Below are positions 9,884 through 18,892 of a stretch of DNA of 64,000 nucleotides, piece after piece. Within the stretch, counting starts at the first letter, position 1, and each line of letters begins with the position of its first letter. The position numbers and the translations under genes were made by a program. This stretch comes from Mucilaginibacter lacusdianchii (GTDB lineage: Bacteria > Bacteroidota > Bacteroidia > Sphingobacteriales > Sphingobacteriaceae), in assembly GCF_009770985.1 (NCBI RefSeq), contig NZ_WSRW01000003.1, positions 231,274 to 295,273 of the forward strand. The letters are read 5' to 3'. Under the pieces are notes generated by a model. It was given only the letters and a program-made list of their open reading frames with translations. It was not told the DNA's origin and ran no database searches.

Positions 9884-10756
9884 CTAGTTTTTCAAATAGC
9901 GTCGTTTGTATTCCGCCGGTGTTATACCTTTAACTTTTTTAAAATGCCGGTAAAAGTTAGATACGTTGTTAAAACCGCATTCAAAGCAAATCACCTCAGT
10001 AATCAGTTTGTTTTCTACCAGTAAGCGGCAAGCGTGACTTATTCTGATCTCTATCAAAAAATCATAATAAGTTTTATTAGTCATCAGCTTAAAATACCGG
10101 CAGAACGAGGTGACGCTTAAATTGCTTAATGCCGAAATTTCATTTAGGGTAATGTCGCGCTTGTAGTTGGATAGTGTATAAGTATAAATCTGGCTCAAAC
10201 GGGCATCGTCGGTTTCACTGGGTTGCTGAAACGCATTCAGATTGTTTACAATGGGCTTAAATTCTTTTGTTTCGGCCAGTTGTTTTAAAATAGAAAGCAT
10301 TACAATTAAACGATCCAAGCCGCTGGCATCTACACCGGCCCGCATCAAACTAATAACCTTTTCTTTTGCCTCGCCCTGAATAATCATGCCGCTTTTAGCC
10401 CGCTCAAACATCTTATTAACAACATACGCTTCAGGAAGCGACAAAATATCTTTACCTAGGCAGGTTGGTAAAAACTGAAAAACAATAGCTTCAATATTTA
10501 AGCAGCTGTTGGGCTGGTAATATTCCTCGCGGCAGCGCCAGGCGTGCGGTAAATTTTGGCCCAGCAAAATCAATTCGCCTGCCGAAAAGTTTCCAATATT
10601 ATCACCAATAAACCGAACACCCTCTCCTTTGATATTATAATGTAGCTCCAGCTCGGGGTGATAGTGCCATATGTTGCCAAAGTTTGGTTTTATATCATGG
10701 CGAATAGTGAATGAGGTTTCTGCCTCGCCCGACAGTTTTCGATAAAGCGGCTTCAT
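9884..10756 (-). CDS. AraC-family transcriptional regulator with cupin sensor domain
   Basis: The 290-residue protein has an N-terminal cupin half (about residues 1-110, with HYHPELELHYNIKGEG and the glycine turn FSAGELILLG) and a C-terminal pair of AraC helix-turn-helix motifs (LNEISALSNLSVTSFCRYFK and CGFNNVSNFYRHFKKVKGITPAEYK). AraC proteins of this layout sense a small sugar or acid and activate an adjacent operon. It is transcribed divergently from the five-gene acid-sugar operon starting at 11054, with about 300 bp between, which makes it the likely local activator. The ligand is not known. Confidence 0.9.
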   Translation of the reverse strand: MKPLYRKLSGEAETSFTIRHDIKPNFGNIWHYHPELELHYNIKGEGVRFIGDNIGNFSAGELILLGQNLPHAWRCREEYYQPNSCLNIEAIVFQFLPTCLGKDILSLPEAYVVNKMFERAKSGMIIQGEAKEKVISLMRAGVDASGLDRLIVMLSILKQLAETKEFKPIVNNLNAFQQPSETDDARLSQIYTYTLSNYKRDITLNEISALSNLSVTSFCRYFKLMTNKTYYDFLIEIRISHACRLLVENKLITEVICFECGFNNVSNFYRHFKKVKGITPAEYKRRYLKN

Positions 10757-10906
10757 AGCGGTGATTATAATTGGTCGTTAAAGTTAATAAAACCGGTATA
10801 AAAAGTATAATATCTATACCTATAAATGATGTATTCTGAGGCGTTTCATGGTAAGATGCTATTGTTTATAGAAAAAATGCTACAAAAAATGGAGTGTATA
10901 CGTAGC

Positions 10907-10914
10907 TATGTTTG
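10907..10914 (+). promoter_or_regulatory. Candidate -7 box of the acid-sugar operon
   Basis: TATGTTTG matches TAnnTTTG and lies about 140 bp before the first gene of the operon, in the divergent region shared with the AraC gene. A start near 10921 would leave a leader of about 130 nt. The -33 element is not obvious, as expected if an activator is needed. Inferred. Confidence 0.35.
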
Positions 10915-11053
10915 TAATGAAGAAACCAGTAAACCACATTATTATTTACTAAAGGATCTATTTAAATGGCGTTTTTAAATACGGCTTTATTTATTTAAGG
11001 CGTAGTATTTATCGCTCCTTATTTTTAAAGAAAATTATACTACAAAGCTATAA

Positions 11054-12199
11054 ATGCAAAATTTGAAAATTCACTTTCCGGGTAAGCTGATTTTTGGAAA
11101 CGGATGTTTGCAAAACTTGGCCGACGAGATTCAGCAATTGGGCTGCAAGGAGGTGTTAATTGTTACCATTGAGCCGCTTCTTTCACAAATTGATGCCTTA
11201 ATTAAGCAGTTAAAGGACTTATATATTAAGGTTAATATAGATACCAGCATTGTTAGAGAACCTACTTTTACCGATTTTGATGCATTAATGCAAAAGCAAG
11301 CTGCATCTAATCCCGATGCGGTATTGGGTATAGGCGGTGGAAGCGTTTTAGATATTGCCAAGCTGGTTGCTGCGCAATTAGGCAATTTGCAAACGTTATC
11401 TGAAATTGTAGGCAACGGTCTTTTAAAGCAACGTCACAAAAAACTGATTTGCGTGCCTGCCACCTCGGGCACAGGCAGCGAGGTTTCGCCTAATGCTATA
11501 TTGGTGGATGACTCGGATAATCAGAAAAAAGGCATTATTAGTCCGTTTTTGGTTCCTGATATTGTTTATGTTGATCCTTTACTTACTATAAGTGTTCCAC
11601 CCGCTATCACAGCGGCTACCGGACTGGATGCATTAACTCATTGTTTAGAAGCCTATACCAACAAATTTGCCCAGCCTTTTATTGATATGTATGCTTACGA
11701 AGGCATGCGCTTAATTGCAGCCAACATAGTTACGGCTGTAAAAAACGGTAATGACGAAAACGCACGTACACAGGTAGCGATGGGTAGCATGCTGGGCGGA
11801 TTTTGTTTAGGCCCTGTTAATACCGCAGCTGTGCATGCACTTTCTTATCCTTTAGGTAGCATGTTTCATTTGGCGCATGGTTTATCTAACGCTTTGTTGC
11901 TCCCTTATGTAATGGAGTTTAATGCGGTAGCAGCGCCGCATCGGTACGCAGATGTAGCGGTGGCGTTAGGTTGCAGCCGGCAAAGCGATGATAGGGCAAC
12001 TGCTCAGGCAGGCGTTGATAAAATTAAAGAACTGATAGCCCAATGCGGCATCCCGGCAAGGCTCAGAGACCTGGATATTCCGCAGAATGTGATACCGCAA
12101 ATGGCTGATGATGCCATGAAAATTACAAGATTATTAAACAATAATCCCCGACCGGTCACACTGGATGATGCAATAGCTATTTACCAGGCGGCTTATTAA
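11054..12199 (+). CDS. Iron-containing alcohol dehydrogenase
   Basis: The 381-residue protein is a group III (Fe-dependent) alcohol dehydrogenase. Visible motifs are the nucleotide-binding GIGGGSVLDIAK, the PATSGTGSEVSP loop, and the metal-binding stretches TGLDALTHCLEAY and FHLAHGLSNALLLP, whose Asp and His residues hold the iron. The family interconverts aldehydes or ketones and alcohols with NAD(P). It opens an operon with DapA-family, PdxA and DUF1537 genes. A role in handling a small aldehyde such as glycolaldehyde or lactaldehyde from the aldolase step, or in oxidising an acid sugar, is inferred. Confidence 0.9.
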   Translation: MQNLKIHFPGKLIFGNGCLQNLADEIQQLGCKEVLIVTIEPLLSQIDALIKQLKDLYIKVNIDTSIVREPTFTDFDALMQKQAASNPDAVLGIGGGSVLDIAKLVAAQLGNLQTLSEIVGNGLLKQRHKKLICVPATSGTGSEVSPNAILVDDSDNQKKGIISPFLVPDIVYVDPLLTISVPPAITAATGLDALTHCLEAYTNKFAQPFIDMYAYEGMRLIAANIVTAVKNGNDENARTQVAMGSMLGGFCLGPVNTAAVHALSYPLGSMFHLAHGLSNALLLPYVMEFNAVAAPHRYADVAVALGCSRQSDDRATAQAGVDKIKELIAQCGIPARLRDLDIPQNVIPQMADDAMKITRLLNNNPRPVTLDDAIAIYQAAY

Positions 12200-12237
12200 A
12201 ACATTCAGCAGACAATTAAAAAGAGATTGAAGCTTAA

Positions 12238-13176
12238 ATGAAAACAAACAAACAATTCCGGGGTAATGTAATACCGGTTATTACACCGCTTACGGCCAAA
12301 TATCAATTAGATACTGAGGCGGTAGAGCGGATATTTGCCAACCTGTACGCCAACAAGGCGATGCCTTTTATATTGGGTACCACAGGGGAATCGCCTTCTT
12401 TATCTGCCGGAATTAAGTACGACTATCTGCGCGAAGCGTCGCGCCTTAAAAAGGCAGACAGTTTGCTGTACGTAGGTATTTCTGGAAATAGCCTGGAAGA
12501 AACCATAGAAATGGGCAAACGGAGTTTGGATGCAGGGGCAAATGCACTGGTAGCTACACTGCCGGCATATTACAACCTCACTACCGACCAAATGAAACGC
12601 TATTTTACAGATTTAGCCGATCAGGTAGCCGGCCCGCTAATTGTTTACAATATCCCGGCAACTACACACATGTCAATTCCGCTTGATTTGCTGGACGAGT
12701 TAAGTTATCATGAGCACATTGTTGGTACTAAAGATTCGGAAAGGAGTAAAGAGCGCCTGGATCAATCGTTGGCGCTATGGGCATCGCGGGCAGACTTTAG
12801 TCATTTTTTAGGTTGGGCGGCACAATCAGCCTATGCGCTTTTTAACGGTACCGACGGTTTAGTACCGAGTACGGGCAATTTGCTACCCGATATTTATTGT
12901 GAAATGGTTGATGCCGTTTCATTAAGCGATGAAGACCGGGCTTACCGCTTTCAGCACCTGTCTGATGCGTTTGGAAATGTGTATCAAGCTGATCGATTAC
13001 TAGGAGAGTCGTTGGCTGCCTTGAAAGTGCTGATGCAGGAAGCCGGTTTATGCCAGCCGTATATGATGTCACCTTTGCAAGAATTAGGTGAAAATGAAAA
13101 AGTTAGCTTAAAGCAGGCTTTATATGCTTTGATGGACAAAGAAGGAATTAAACTGAATAAATACAATCATGTCTGA
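12238..13176 (+). CDS. Dihydrodipicolinate synthase (DapA) family aldolase/lyase
   Basis: The 312-residue protein has the DapA/NAL superfamily motifs: GTTGESPSLS near residue 43 for carboxylate binding, the catalytic Tyr in IVYNIPATTHM, and the Schiff-base Lys in VGTKDSE. These enzymes make or break a C-C bond at pyruvate or a 2-keto acid. The setting (acid-sugar kinase, PdxA-like dehydrogenase, transporter) argues against lysine synthesis and for a 2-keto-3-deoxy sugar acid aldolase or a related dehydratase. It starts 38 bp after the dehydrogenase, and its end overlaps the pdxA-like start by 8 bp, so translation is probably coupled. Confidence 0.9.
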   Translation: MKTNKQFRGNVIPVITPLTAKYQLDTEAVERIFANLYANKAMPFILGTTGESPSLSAGIKYDYLREASRLKKADSLLYVGISGNSLEETIEMGKRSLDAGANALVATLPAYYNLTTDQMKRYFTDLADQVAGPLIVYNIPATTHMSIPLDLLDELSYHEHIVGTKDSERSKERLDQSLALWASRADFSHFLGWAAQSAYALFNGTDGLVPSTGNLLPDIYCEMVDAVSLSDEDRAYRFQHLSDAFGNVYQADRLLGESLAALKVLMQEAGLCQPYMMSPLQELGENEKVSLKQALYALMDKEGIKLNKYNHV

Positions 13177-14206
13177 AAAACCTATATTAGGCATCACCAT
13201 GGGCGATCCAGCCAGTATCGGTCCGGAAATTGCCATCAAGGCGTTGCTCAATCAAGATATCTACGAACACTGCAGCCCTTTATTGGTAGGGGATGCTGGT
13301 GTATTTAATCACATCATTCAAAAACTGGGTTTACAGGCTACTATCAATCCAATTAGCCAGGTGCAGGAAGCACAGTTTAAATTCGGGCAAATAGATGTGT
13401 TCGATTTAAAGAATGTAAACCTGAATGAACTTGAGTTTGGCGTAGTTTCGGCTATGGCAGGTAATGCAGCATTCGAGTCGGTGGTAAAAGTGATTGAACT
13501 GGCTATGGCCGGCGAAATTGATGCAACCGTAACCGGGCCGCTTAATAAAAAATCGATGAACGAGGCTGGCCATCATTTTGCTGGTCATACCGAAATTTAT
13601 GCGCATTATACCCATACCAAAAAGTATGCAATGCTGCTGGTAGAAGATAACATGAAGGTGATCCATGTATCAACCCACGTATCATTACGTCAGGCATGCG
13701 ACTTGGTAAAAAAAGACCGGATTGTTGAAGTAGTTGAGCTATTACACAATGGCCTGATTAGCTTAGGCGAAACGAACCTTAAGATAGGTATTGCCGGTTT
13801 AAATCCGCATGCCGGCGACTCGGGCTTGTTTGGTACCGAAGATGATCAGGAAATATTGCCAGCTGTTCAGGAAGCGCTTAGTTTGGGCTATGATGTAGAA
13901 GGCCCTGTACCTGCCGATACGATGTTTTCAAAAGCTGCCACCGGTTACTATGGTGGGGTAGTGGCTATGTATCACGATCAAGGGCACATTCCGTTTAAGC
14001 TATCGGGCTTTAAATGGAACCCCGAAAAAAAGCAGATGGATAGCGTGAAAGGTGTTAACATCACCATGGGCTTGCCTATTATCCGTACCTCTGTAGATCA
14101 CGGTACCGCGTTCGAGATTGCGGGCAAAGGCATAGCTAGTCCTGATGCGATGGTGTTAGCTATTGAATCAGCCATACAGCTGTCTAAAAACAAAACCACA
14201 GCATAG
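13169..14206 (+). CDS. pdxA: PdxA-family 4-phospho-acid-sugar dehydrogenase (PdxA2-like)
   Basis: The 345-residue protein shows the PdxA motifs GITMGDPASIGPEIA at the N-terminus, TGPLNKKSMNEAGHHFAGHT, and the three metal-binding His segments (GHTEIY, STHVSLRQ, MYHDQGHIPFK). PdxA itself oxidises 4-phosphohydroxythreonine in vitamin B6 synthesis. Copies paired with a DUF1537 kinase (PdxA2) instead oxidise and decarboxylate D-threonate- or erythronate-4-phosphate to dihydroxyacetone phosphate. The DUF1537 gene starts 4 bp after this stop, so the catabolic role is the better reading. The exact stereoisomer is not determined. Confidence 0.9.
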   Translation: MSEKPILGITMGDPASIGPEIAIKALLNQDIYEHCSPLLVGDAGVFNHIIQKLGLQATINPISQVQEAQFKFGQIDVFDLKNVNLNELEFGVVSAMAGNAAFESVVKVIELAMAGEIDATVTGPLNKKSMNEAGHHFAGHTEIYAHYTHTKKYAMLLVEDNMKVIHVSTHVSLRQACDLVKKDRIVEVVELLHNGLISLGETNLKIGIAGLNPHAGDSGLFGTEDDQEILPAVQEALSLGYDVEGPVPADTMFSKAATGYYGGVVAMYHDQGHIPFKLSGFKWNPEKKQMDSVKGVNITMGLPIIRTSVDHGTAFEIAGKGIASPDAMVLAIESAIQLSKNKTTA

Positions 14207-14210
14207 CTTT

Positions 14211-15365
14211 ATGATTGCTGTAATTGCTGATGACTTGACAGGTGCCGCCGAACTGGGCGGTATCGGACTGAGATACAATCTTCAGGTCGAGATCAGTACG
14301 CACGTCAGCGCAAACACAGCTGTCGATCTGTTAATTATCAACACCGACTCCCGCTCCAAAACAGAAGCGGATGCCGTTGAAGCAGTTACCGAAATCAGCA
14401 AAGCATTAAAACAGCTTCATCCACAATTTATTTACAAAAAAATAGATTCCGTACTGCGTGGTCATATCTTGCCCGAAGTGCAAGCTGAAATGCAAGTTTG
14501 GGGCGTACAAGGCACATTCATTATTCCCGCGAATCCGGCACTAGGGCGTACCTTGGTTAGCGGAACTTACTGGGTTAATGGTCAGCCAGTACATCAAACT
14601 TCTTTTTCCAGCGATCCCGAGTTTCCGGTAACCAGCGCTAATGTGCTGCACATGCTCAAGGCCGCTCAAGATAAATTAGCATTTAAAAAGCACCACGAGG
14701 TATACAGCAACACGGGTATAATAGTTGGCGAAGTAAGCGATGTTCGGGATTTAAATTCATGGGCACAAAAAGCGGCTCCGTATCGATACGTGGTGGGGGC
14801 AGCCGGTTTCTTCAATGCTTTGCTACAAGCCCGGGTTAATCCTAATGAGCATGCTTTGGTAGAAATAGCACCGTTTGGCATGCCGGCTTTGTATGTGAGT
14901 GGTACTACCTTTGCTAATAGCGCCAAAGCCATTAAAGCATTAAAAGTTTCAGGCGGACCCGTAAGTTATTTACCGTTGATAAATGATTTAACGCCCAAAG
15001 CTTGGCAGCAATGCCTACACGCATGGTGCGAAGATATATGCAAATTGATCAACGAGCATGGTAAGGCAATTATGTCTATTGATCAGGAGATATCGCTTGA
15101 TAAAACCATCAGCGCCTTACAATTGCGGGAAGGCATGGCAAGCGTTGTGAAAAAGGTGTTTGAGCAAGTAAATGTTGAAGAGCTGGTTATAGAAGGCGGC
15201 TCAACTGCTGCTGCAATATTGAAATGCTTAAAGTTAAATACCCTTTATCCTGTTGAAGAATTGGCTGCAGGTGTTATCAGAAACAAGGCATTGTTTCATC
15301 ATAAATTATATGTTACTTTAAAACCAGGTAGTTATAACTGGGGAGAGAAGATATGGCATTTTTAA
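14211..15365 (+). CDS. Four-carbon acid sugar kinase family (DUF1537)
   Basis: I place the start at the ATG at 14211, just after the pdxA-like stop, because the family N-terminus IAVIADDLTGAAELGG begins there; an upstream ATG at 14163 would only add residues overlapping pdxA. The 384-residue product has the N-terminal substrate domain (ADDLTGA, YKKIDSVLRGHI) and the C-terminal ATP domain (VIEGGSTAAAIL and LKPGSYNWG). DUF1537 proteins phosphorylate D-threonate, D-erythronate or L-erythronate at C4, and the neighbouring PdxA-like enzyme takes the product on to dihydroxyacetone phosphate. Confidence 0.9.
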   Translation: MIAVIADDLTGAAELGGIGLRYNLQVEISTHVSANTAVDLLIINTDSRSKTEADAVEAVTEISKALKQLHPQFIYKKIDSVLRGHILPEVQAEMQVWGVQGTFIIPANPALGRTLVSGTYWVNGQPVHQTSFSSDPEFPVTSANVLHMLKAAQDKLAFKKHHEVYSNTGIIVGEVSDVRDLNSWAQKAAPYRYVVGAAGFFNALLQARVNPNEHALVEIAPFGMPALYVSGTTFANSAKAIKALKVSGGPVSYLPLINDLTPKAWQQCLHAWCEDICKLINEHGKAIMSIDQEISLDKTISALQLREGMASVVKKVFEQVNVEELVIEGGSTAAAILKCLKLNTLYPVEELAAGVIRNKALFHHKLYVTLKPGSYNWGEKIWHF

Positions 15366-15397
15366 CTATCTGCTTGCAATAATACTAACCAAAAAAT

Positions 15398-16984
15398 ATG
15401 GCCAAACCCGTATTAGCAGTAATTGATTATGTGATAATCATTGCTGTGTTATTAACAACACTTTTTTTTGGGCTACGATATGCGCGTAAGCAAAATTCTA
15501 CACAAAATTATTTTGCAGCCAAAGGCAGGGTGCCTGCCTGGGCTATCGGGATGTCATTACTCGCTACGTTAATTAGTAGTGTGACGTTTTTGGGTTATCC
15601 GGGCGAGGGTTACTCGTCTAACTGGATTTTGCTGGTACAGGGCTTAATGGTACCAGTGGTGCTGTTGGGTACTATATGGTTTATTGTGCCGCTTTTTAGA
15701 AAAGTAATTGGCTTGAGTACCTACGAGTATTTTGAGAAGCGCTTTGGTTTGTTTGCGCGTTACTACAGCTCTATTGCTTTTGTGCTCAGGCAGTTTTCAG
15801 GAATGGGAACCGTCTTTTTTCTGCTGGCGGTAGCTTTAAGTAACATGACGGGAGGAAATACCTTCGCTATTATTGTGGTGGTAGGCGTAATTATTATTGC
15901 TGTTAATTTGCTGGGTGGCATGGAAGCCGTTATATGGCTGGATGTATTTCAGGGTTTCATGCTGTTTGCCAGTGGTTTGTTGTGTTTAATTGTACTGGTG
16001 TTTTCGATAGACGGCGGCCCATCTGAAATCTGGAAGGTGGCATCGGCCGGAGGGCGTACCGGTTTTGGACCATACGACATTAATTTTACGCGTTTAACAT
16101 TCATTGTTATGGCTATAAACGGGCTGTTTTACGGCATACAAAAGTATGGCACCGATCAAACCGTAGTGCAACGATATTTAACAGCCAAAACAGATAAGGC
16201 GGCTATCCGGGCATCTTTGTTGGGTATATCGCTTACCGTGCCCGTATGGACCATGTTTATGCTGATTGGTACTTGCCTGTTTGTTTATTATAAACAACAT
16301 CCGCTTCCGGCAGATACCAACGCCAATGCAGTGTTCCCGTTTTTTATCATGACCAAGCTGCCCAGCGGCGTTATCGGCTTCATTCTGGCAGCCATGATAT
16401 CGGCAGCTATTTGCAGCTTAAGTGCCGATTTAAATTCACTGGCGGCGGTAGGGGTAGAGGATTATTATAAAAAGTTTAGACCTAACAAGTCAGACAAAGA
16501 GTACCTTAACGGGGGTAAATGGTTAATTGTTATTTCTGGCATTATTTCCATCGCTATTGGCGGCATATATATCAATATTGGTAATGAAGGTATCTTGGGT
16601 ATCATCTTTACCCTGTATGCCATATTTTCGGGTGGTATTGTGGGCGTATTCCTGCTGGGCATTTTTAGTGCACGGGCCAACAGGCAGGGTGTAAATATTG
16701 CTATTGGTGTATGTATCCTGTTTACGTCTTACGCATTTCTGACTTCAACACCCATCGGGCTAGGCCAAAACAAATCGTTGTTGCTTGATCTGGGTAAATA
16801 CAACTTTACACACAACAAACTTATGCTGGGTGTTTACAGCCATTTGGTTGTTATTGTAGTTGGTTATGTGGCCAGCTTGTTTTTCCCTAAACCGGTGCTT
16901 GATCAGCGATTGCTGTACAGTGGTTGGCGTCAAAGCAGAAAGGGTCAAAATTCGCAAATTGAAGAGCTTACCAATGCTCACTAA
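15398..16984 (+). CDS. Sodium:solute symporter (SSS family)
   Basis: The 528-residue protein has about 13 hydrophobic segments and SSS-family landmarks: the N-terminal YFAAKGRVPAWAIGMSLLAT with the GYPGEGY loop, GTDQTVVQRYLTAK in the middle, and SAAICSLSADLNSLA. SSS transporters import sugars, acids or amino acids with sodium at the inner membrane. As the last gene of the operon, 32 bp after the kinase, it most likely imports the acid sugar consumed by the preceding enzymes. The cargo is inferred from context only. Confidence 0.9.
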   Translation: MAKPVLAVIDYVIIIAVLLTTLFFGLRYARKQNSTQNYFAAKGRVPAWAIGMSLLATLISSVTFLGYPGEGYSSNWILLVQGLMVPVVLLGTIWFIVPLFRKVIGLSTYEYFEKRFGLFARYYSSIAFVLRQFSGMGTVFFLLAVALSNMTGGNTFAIIVVVGVIIIAVNLLGGMEAVIWLDVFQGFMLFASGLLCLIVLVFSIDGGPSEIWKVASAGGRTGFGPYDINFTRLTFIVMAINGLFYGIQKYGTDQTVVQRYLTAKTDKAAIRASLLGISLTVPVWTMFMLIGTCLFVYYKQHPLPADTNANAVFPFFIMTKLPSGVIGFILAAMISAAICSLSADLNSLAAVGVEDYYKKFRPNKSDKEYLNGGKWLIVISGIISIAIGGIYINIGNEGILGIIFTLYAIFSGGIVGVFLLGIFSARANRQGVNIAIGVCILFTSYAFLTSTPIGLGQNKSLLLDLGKYNFTHNKLMLGVYSHLVVIVVGYVASLFFPKPVLDQRLLYSGWRQSRKGQNSQIEELTNAH

Positions 16985-17221
16985 CCTATTAAGAATAGAA
17001 ATTTAAAAAATAATCGGCTGATTTTAAGGACTATTATAATTTAGGTCAATTATTTTGTTGGATTTATAATTTTCACGTCTATCTTTGCAGCAGATTCACA
17101 GTTAAGGACATCAATAATAGCTAAATCATCAAACGGTTTAGAAGTTAAAAAAGCCCAATTGTTAATCACTTTAGCAGCCAGAAAATGAAGATTTCGAAAT
17201 GCTAAAAGTTCTTTAAAATAA

Positions 17222-17252
17222 TTTGCAATAGTAAATAAAAAGCTTACCTTTG
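17222..17252 (+). promoter_or_regulatory. Consensus Bacteroidota promoter of tRNA-Pro
   Basis: TTTG at 17222-17225 and TACCTTTG at 17245-17252 are separated by exactly 19 bp, a textbook TTTG-N19-TAnnTTTG arrangement. It ends about 10 bp before the tRNA gene. This confirms the phylum-level assignment and the direction of tRNA transcription. Confidence 0.8.
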
Positions 17253-17262
17253 CAAACCCTTC

Positions 17263-17336
17263 CGGGATGTAGCGTAGCCCGGTATCGCGCCACATTTGGG
17301 ATGTGGAGGCCGCAGGTTCGAATCCTGCCATCCCGA
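17263..17336 (+). tRNA. tRNA-Pro (anticodon UGG)
   Basis: A full cloverleaf can be drawn: acceptor CGGGATG pairs with CATCCCG, the anticodon stem CCACA/TGTGG encloses loop TTTGGGA with anticodon TGG at 17297-17299, and the T-arm is GCAGG-TTCGAAT-CCTGC. The discriminator is A and the CCA end is not encoded. Its 3' end is the attachment site of the genomic island; the same bases recur at 46061-46084. Insertion leaves the tRNA intact. Confidence 0.95.
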
Positions 17337-17337
17337 C
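17314..17337 (+). repeat. attL: island attachment site in the tRNA-Pro 3' end
   Basis: The 15-bp core TCCTGCCATCCCGAC at 17323-17337 is repeated exactly at 46070-46084. Extending left gives a 24-bp match with four mismatches, at 17319-17322. It spans the T-arm and acceptor of the tRNA, the usual target of tyrosine recombinase elements. Confidence 0.85.
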
Positions 17338-17362
17338 GATACCACATATCAAACGATATGAA

Positions 17363-17396
17363 AAGCCTGTAAATCATTGATTTACAGGCTTTTTTG
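17363..17396 (+). terminator. Rho-independent terminator after tRNA-Pro, supplied by the island
   Basis: AAGCCTGTAAATCA/TGATTTACAGGCTT forms a long stem followed by TTTTTTG. It lies inside the element, 26 bp beyond attL, and replaces the tRNA's presumed original terminator, which now lies beyond attR at 46107-46140. Confidence 0.85.
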
Positions 17397-17442
17397 TTTT
17401 CCTGTCAACGCAATTTGTATCAAATCATCGCAAGTTATCCGT

Positions 17443-17479
17443 CACCTAACTGAACACCTCTTTTCGTTTCATACTTTTG
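17443..17479 (+). promoter_or_regulatory. Integrase promoter region with TGAACACCT motif (copy 1)
   Basis: CACCTAACTGAACACCTC is followed by TTTTCGTTTC and a TAnnTTTG-type -7 box (TACTTTTG, 17472-17479), about 150 bp before the integrase start. Close relatives of the motif occur at 45995-46025 and 46202-46233. It may be both the integrase promoter and a recombinase arm-binding site. Inferred. Confidence 0.4.
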
Positions 17480-17630
17480 AGGTATTCAAAAGTGGTTTAA
17501 ATAGCTGTGTTACAACAGGTTACAAGGCAACGAACTTGCGTTGTTTTACGCTGATTTGAGCTGATCTTTTGATACCATCAGGTATGATTTAATACCAAAT
17601 AAATGCAAATGGTTTAATTAAATCAATGTT

Positions 17631-18865
17631 ATGAAGCCGATCAACACATTCAGTGTCCACTTTAATTTGAGGACAGAAAAAGGAAAAGAAGGAAAAGCGC
17701 CGGTCTATGCGGCAATTAAAGTCAACGGAGAGAAAGCCATGCTGGCACTAAAGCATAGCGTTGCTACAAGGTGCTGGGACGTTCGGAAAGGCATGGGGAA
17801 AACTACGACCGCTGAAGGCAGGGAGCTCAACATTTACCTGGAAGAGGTAAGGCAGGTATTGGGAGAATGTTACCGGGAGTTGCAACTCAAACGGCGTGTG
17901 CTCAGTGCCGATGCCGTTAAAAACGCTTTTTTGAAAAGTGGTGATGATGAACACACCCTGGAAGAAATTGCTGAGTATCATAATGAAACTTCCCAAGGTG
18001 TGCTTGCACCAGCTACTATGAAGAATTATTACACCACCCAAAAGTATTTGCGAGAGTTTGTGAGTAACAAGTTGAAAAGAAGATCATTCTTTCTATCAGA
18101 GCTCAATTACAAGTTCATCCAGGACTTTGAGGTATTTCTTCGCAATCACCAGCCGGTGGATCATCAAAAGTCATTAACAACCAACGGCATTATGAAGCAT
18201 CTTGAAAGGTTCAAAAAGATGACAATTTGGCTTGCCGGATCGAGTGGTTATACCGTGACCCTTTCGAGAAATATCAATTAAAATTCGACCGGGTAGAGAA
18301 AGACTTTTTAACATCTGAAGAGCTGGCTGCACTGGAACAAAAACATCTGCTACTGCCTCGATTGAGTGTCGTAAGGGACATATTTGTATTTGCGTGTTAC
18401 ACCGGCCTCGCCTTCGTTGATGTGATGGAGCTTACGCCAGGCAACCTGGTTAAAGGACAGGACGGCGGACTGTGGATCAAGACTTTTCGTCAGAAGACCA
18501 CCATTCCCGTCAATGTTCCGGTACTCAACGAACCAGAGCGGTTATTGACGAAATACAAAGGAAACGTAAGAGCAGCTGCAAGCGGAACCATCTTCCCCAA
18601 ATTATCCAATCAAAAAATGAATAGCTACCTCAAGGAACTTGCTGAACTATGTGGGATCAACAAAGTCCTCACCTTTCATATGGCCAGGCATACCTTCGCC
18701 ACCACTGTAACGCTCGTGAACGGTGTGCCAATAGAAACGGTAAGCAAGCTTCTTGGCCATACATCGATGCGTTCTACACAAGTCTATGCCAAAGTTATCG
18801 AAAGAAAAGTGAGCGAGGATATGGCAGCGTTGAAAGGTAAGCTCAAAGGACGTTGTGTCGCTTGA
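17631..18865 (+). pseudogene. Tyrosine recombinase/integrase of the island, one-base frameshift
   Basis: Two overlapping frames (17631-18281 and 18227-18865) together make one integrase of about 411 residues. The first holds the Arm DNA-binding domain (MKPINTFSVHFNLRTEKG...) and SAM-like core-binding domain. The second holds the catalytic domain with TGLAFVDV, the HxxR box HMARHTFAT, LGHTSMRSTQVY and the Tyr nucleophile. Alignment to the family pattern places the break at 18222-18227, where GACAATTTGG would restore the frame if it read GACAAATTTGG. As in many Bacteroidota recombinases, the first catalytic Arg position is replaced (TGLA rather than TGLR). Either the gene is newly broken or the base is a sequencing or assembly error. 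Confidence 0.88.
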
Positions 18866-18892
18866 TCATATGTTATTTAAAATTTCGAAAGA

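Noticed and set aside
17050..17352. Minus-strand frame across tRNA-Pro
   Set aside because: It reads through the tRNA, a common spurious call.
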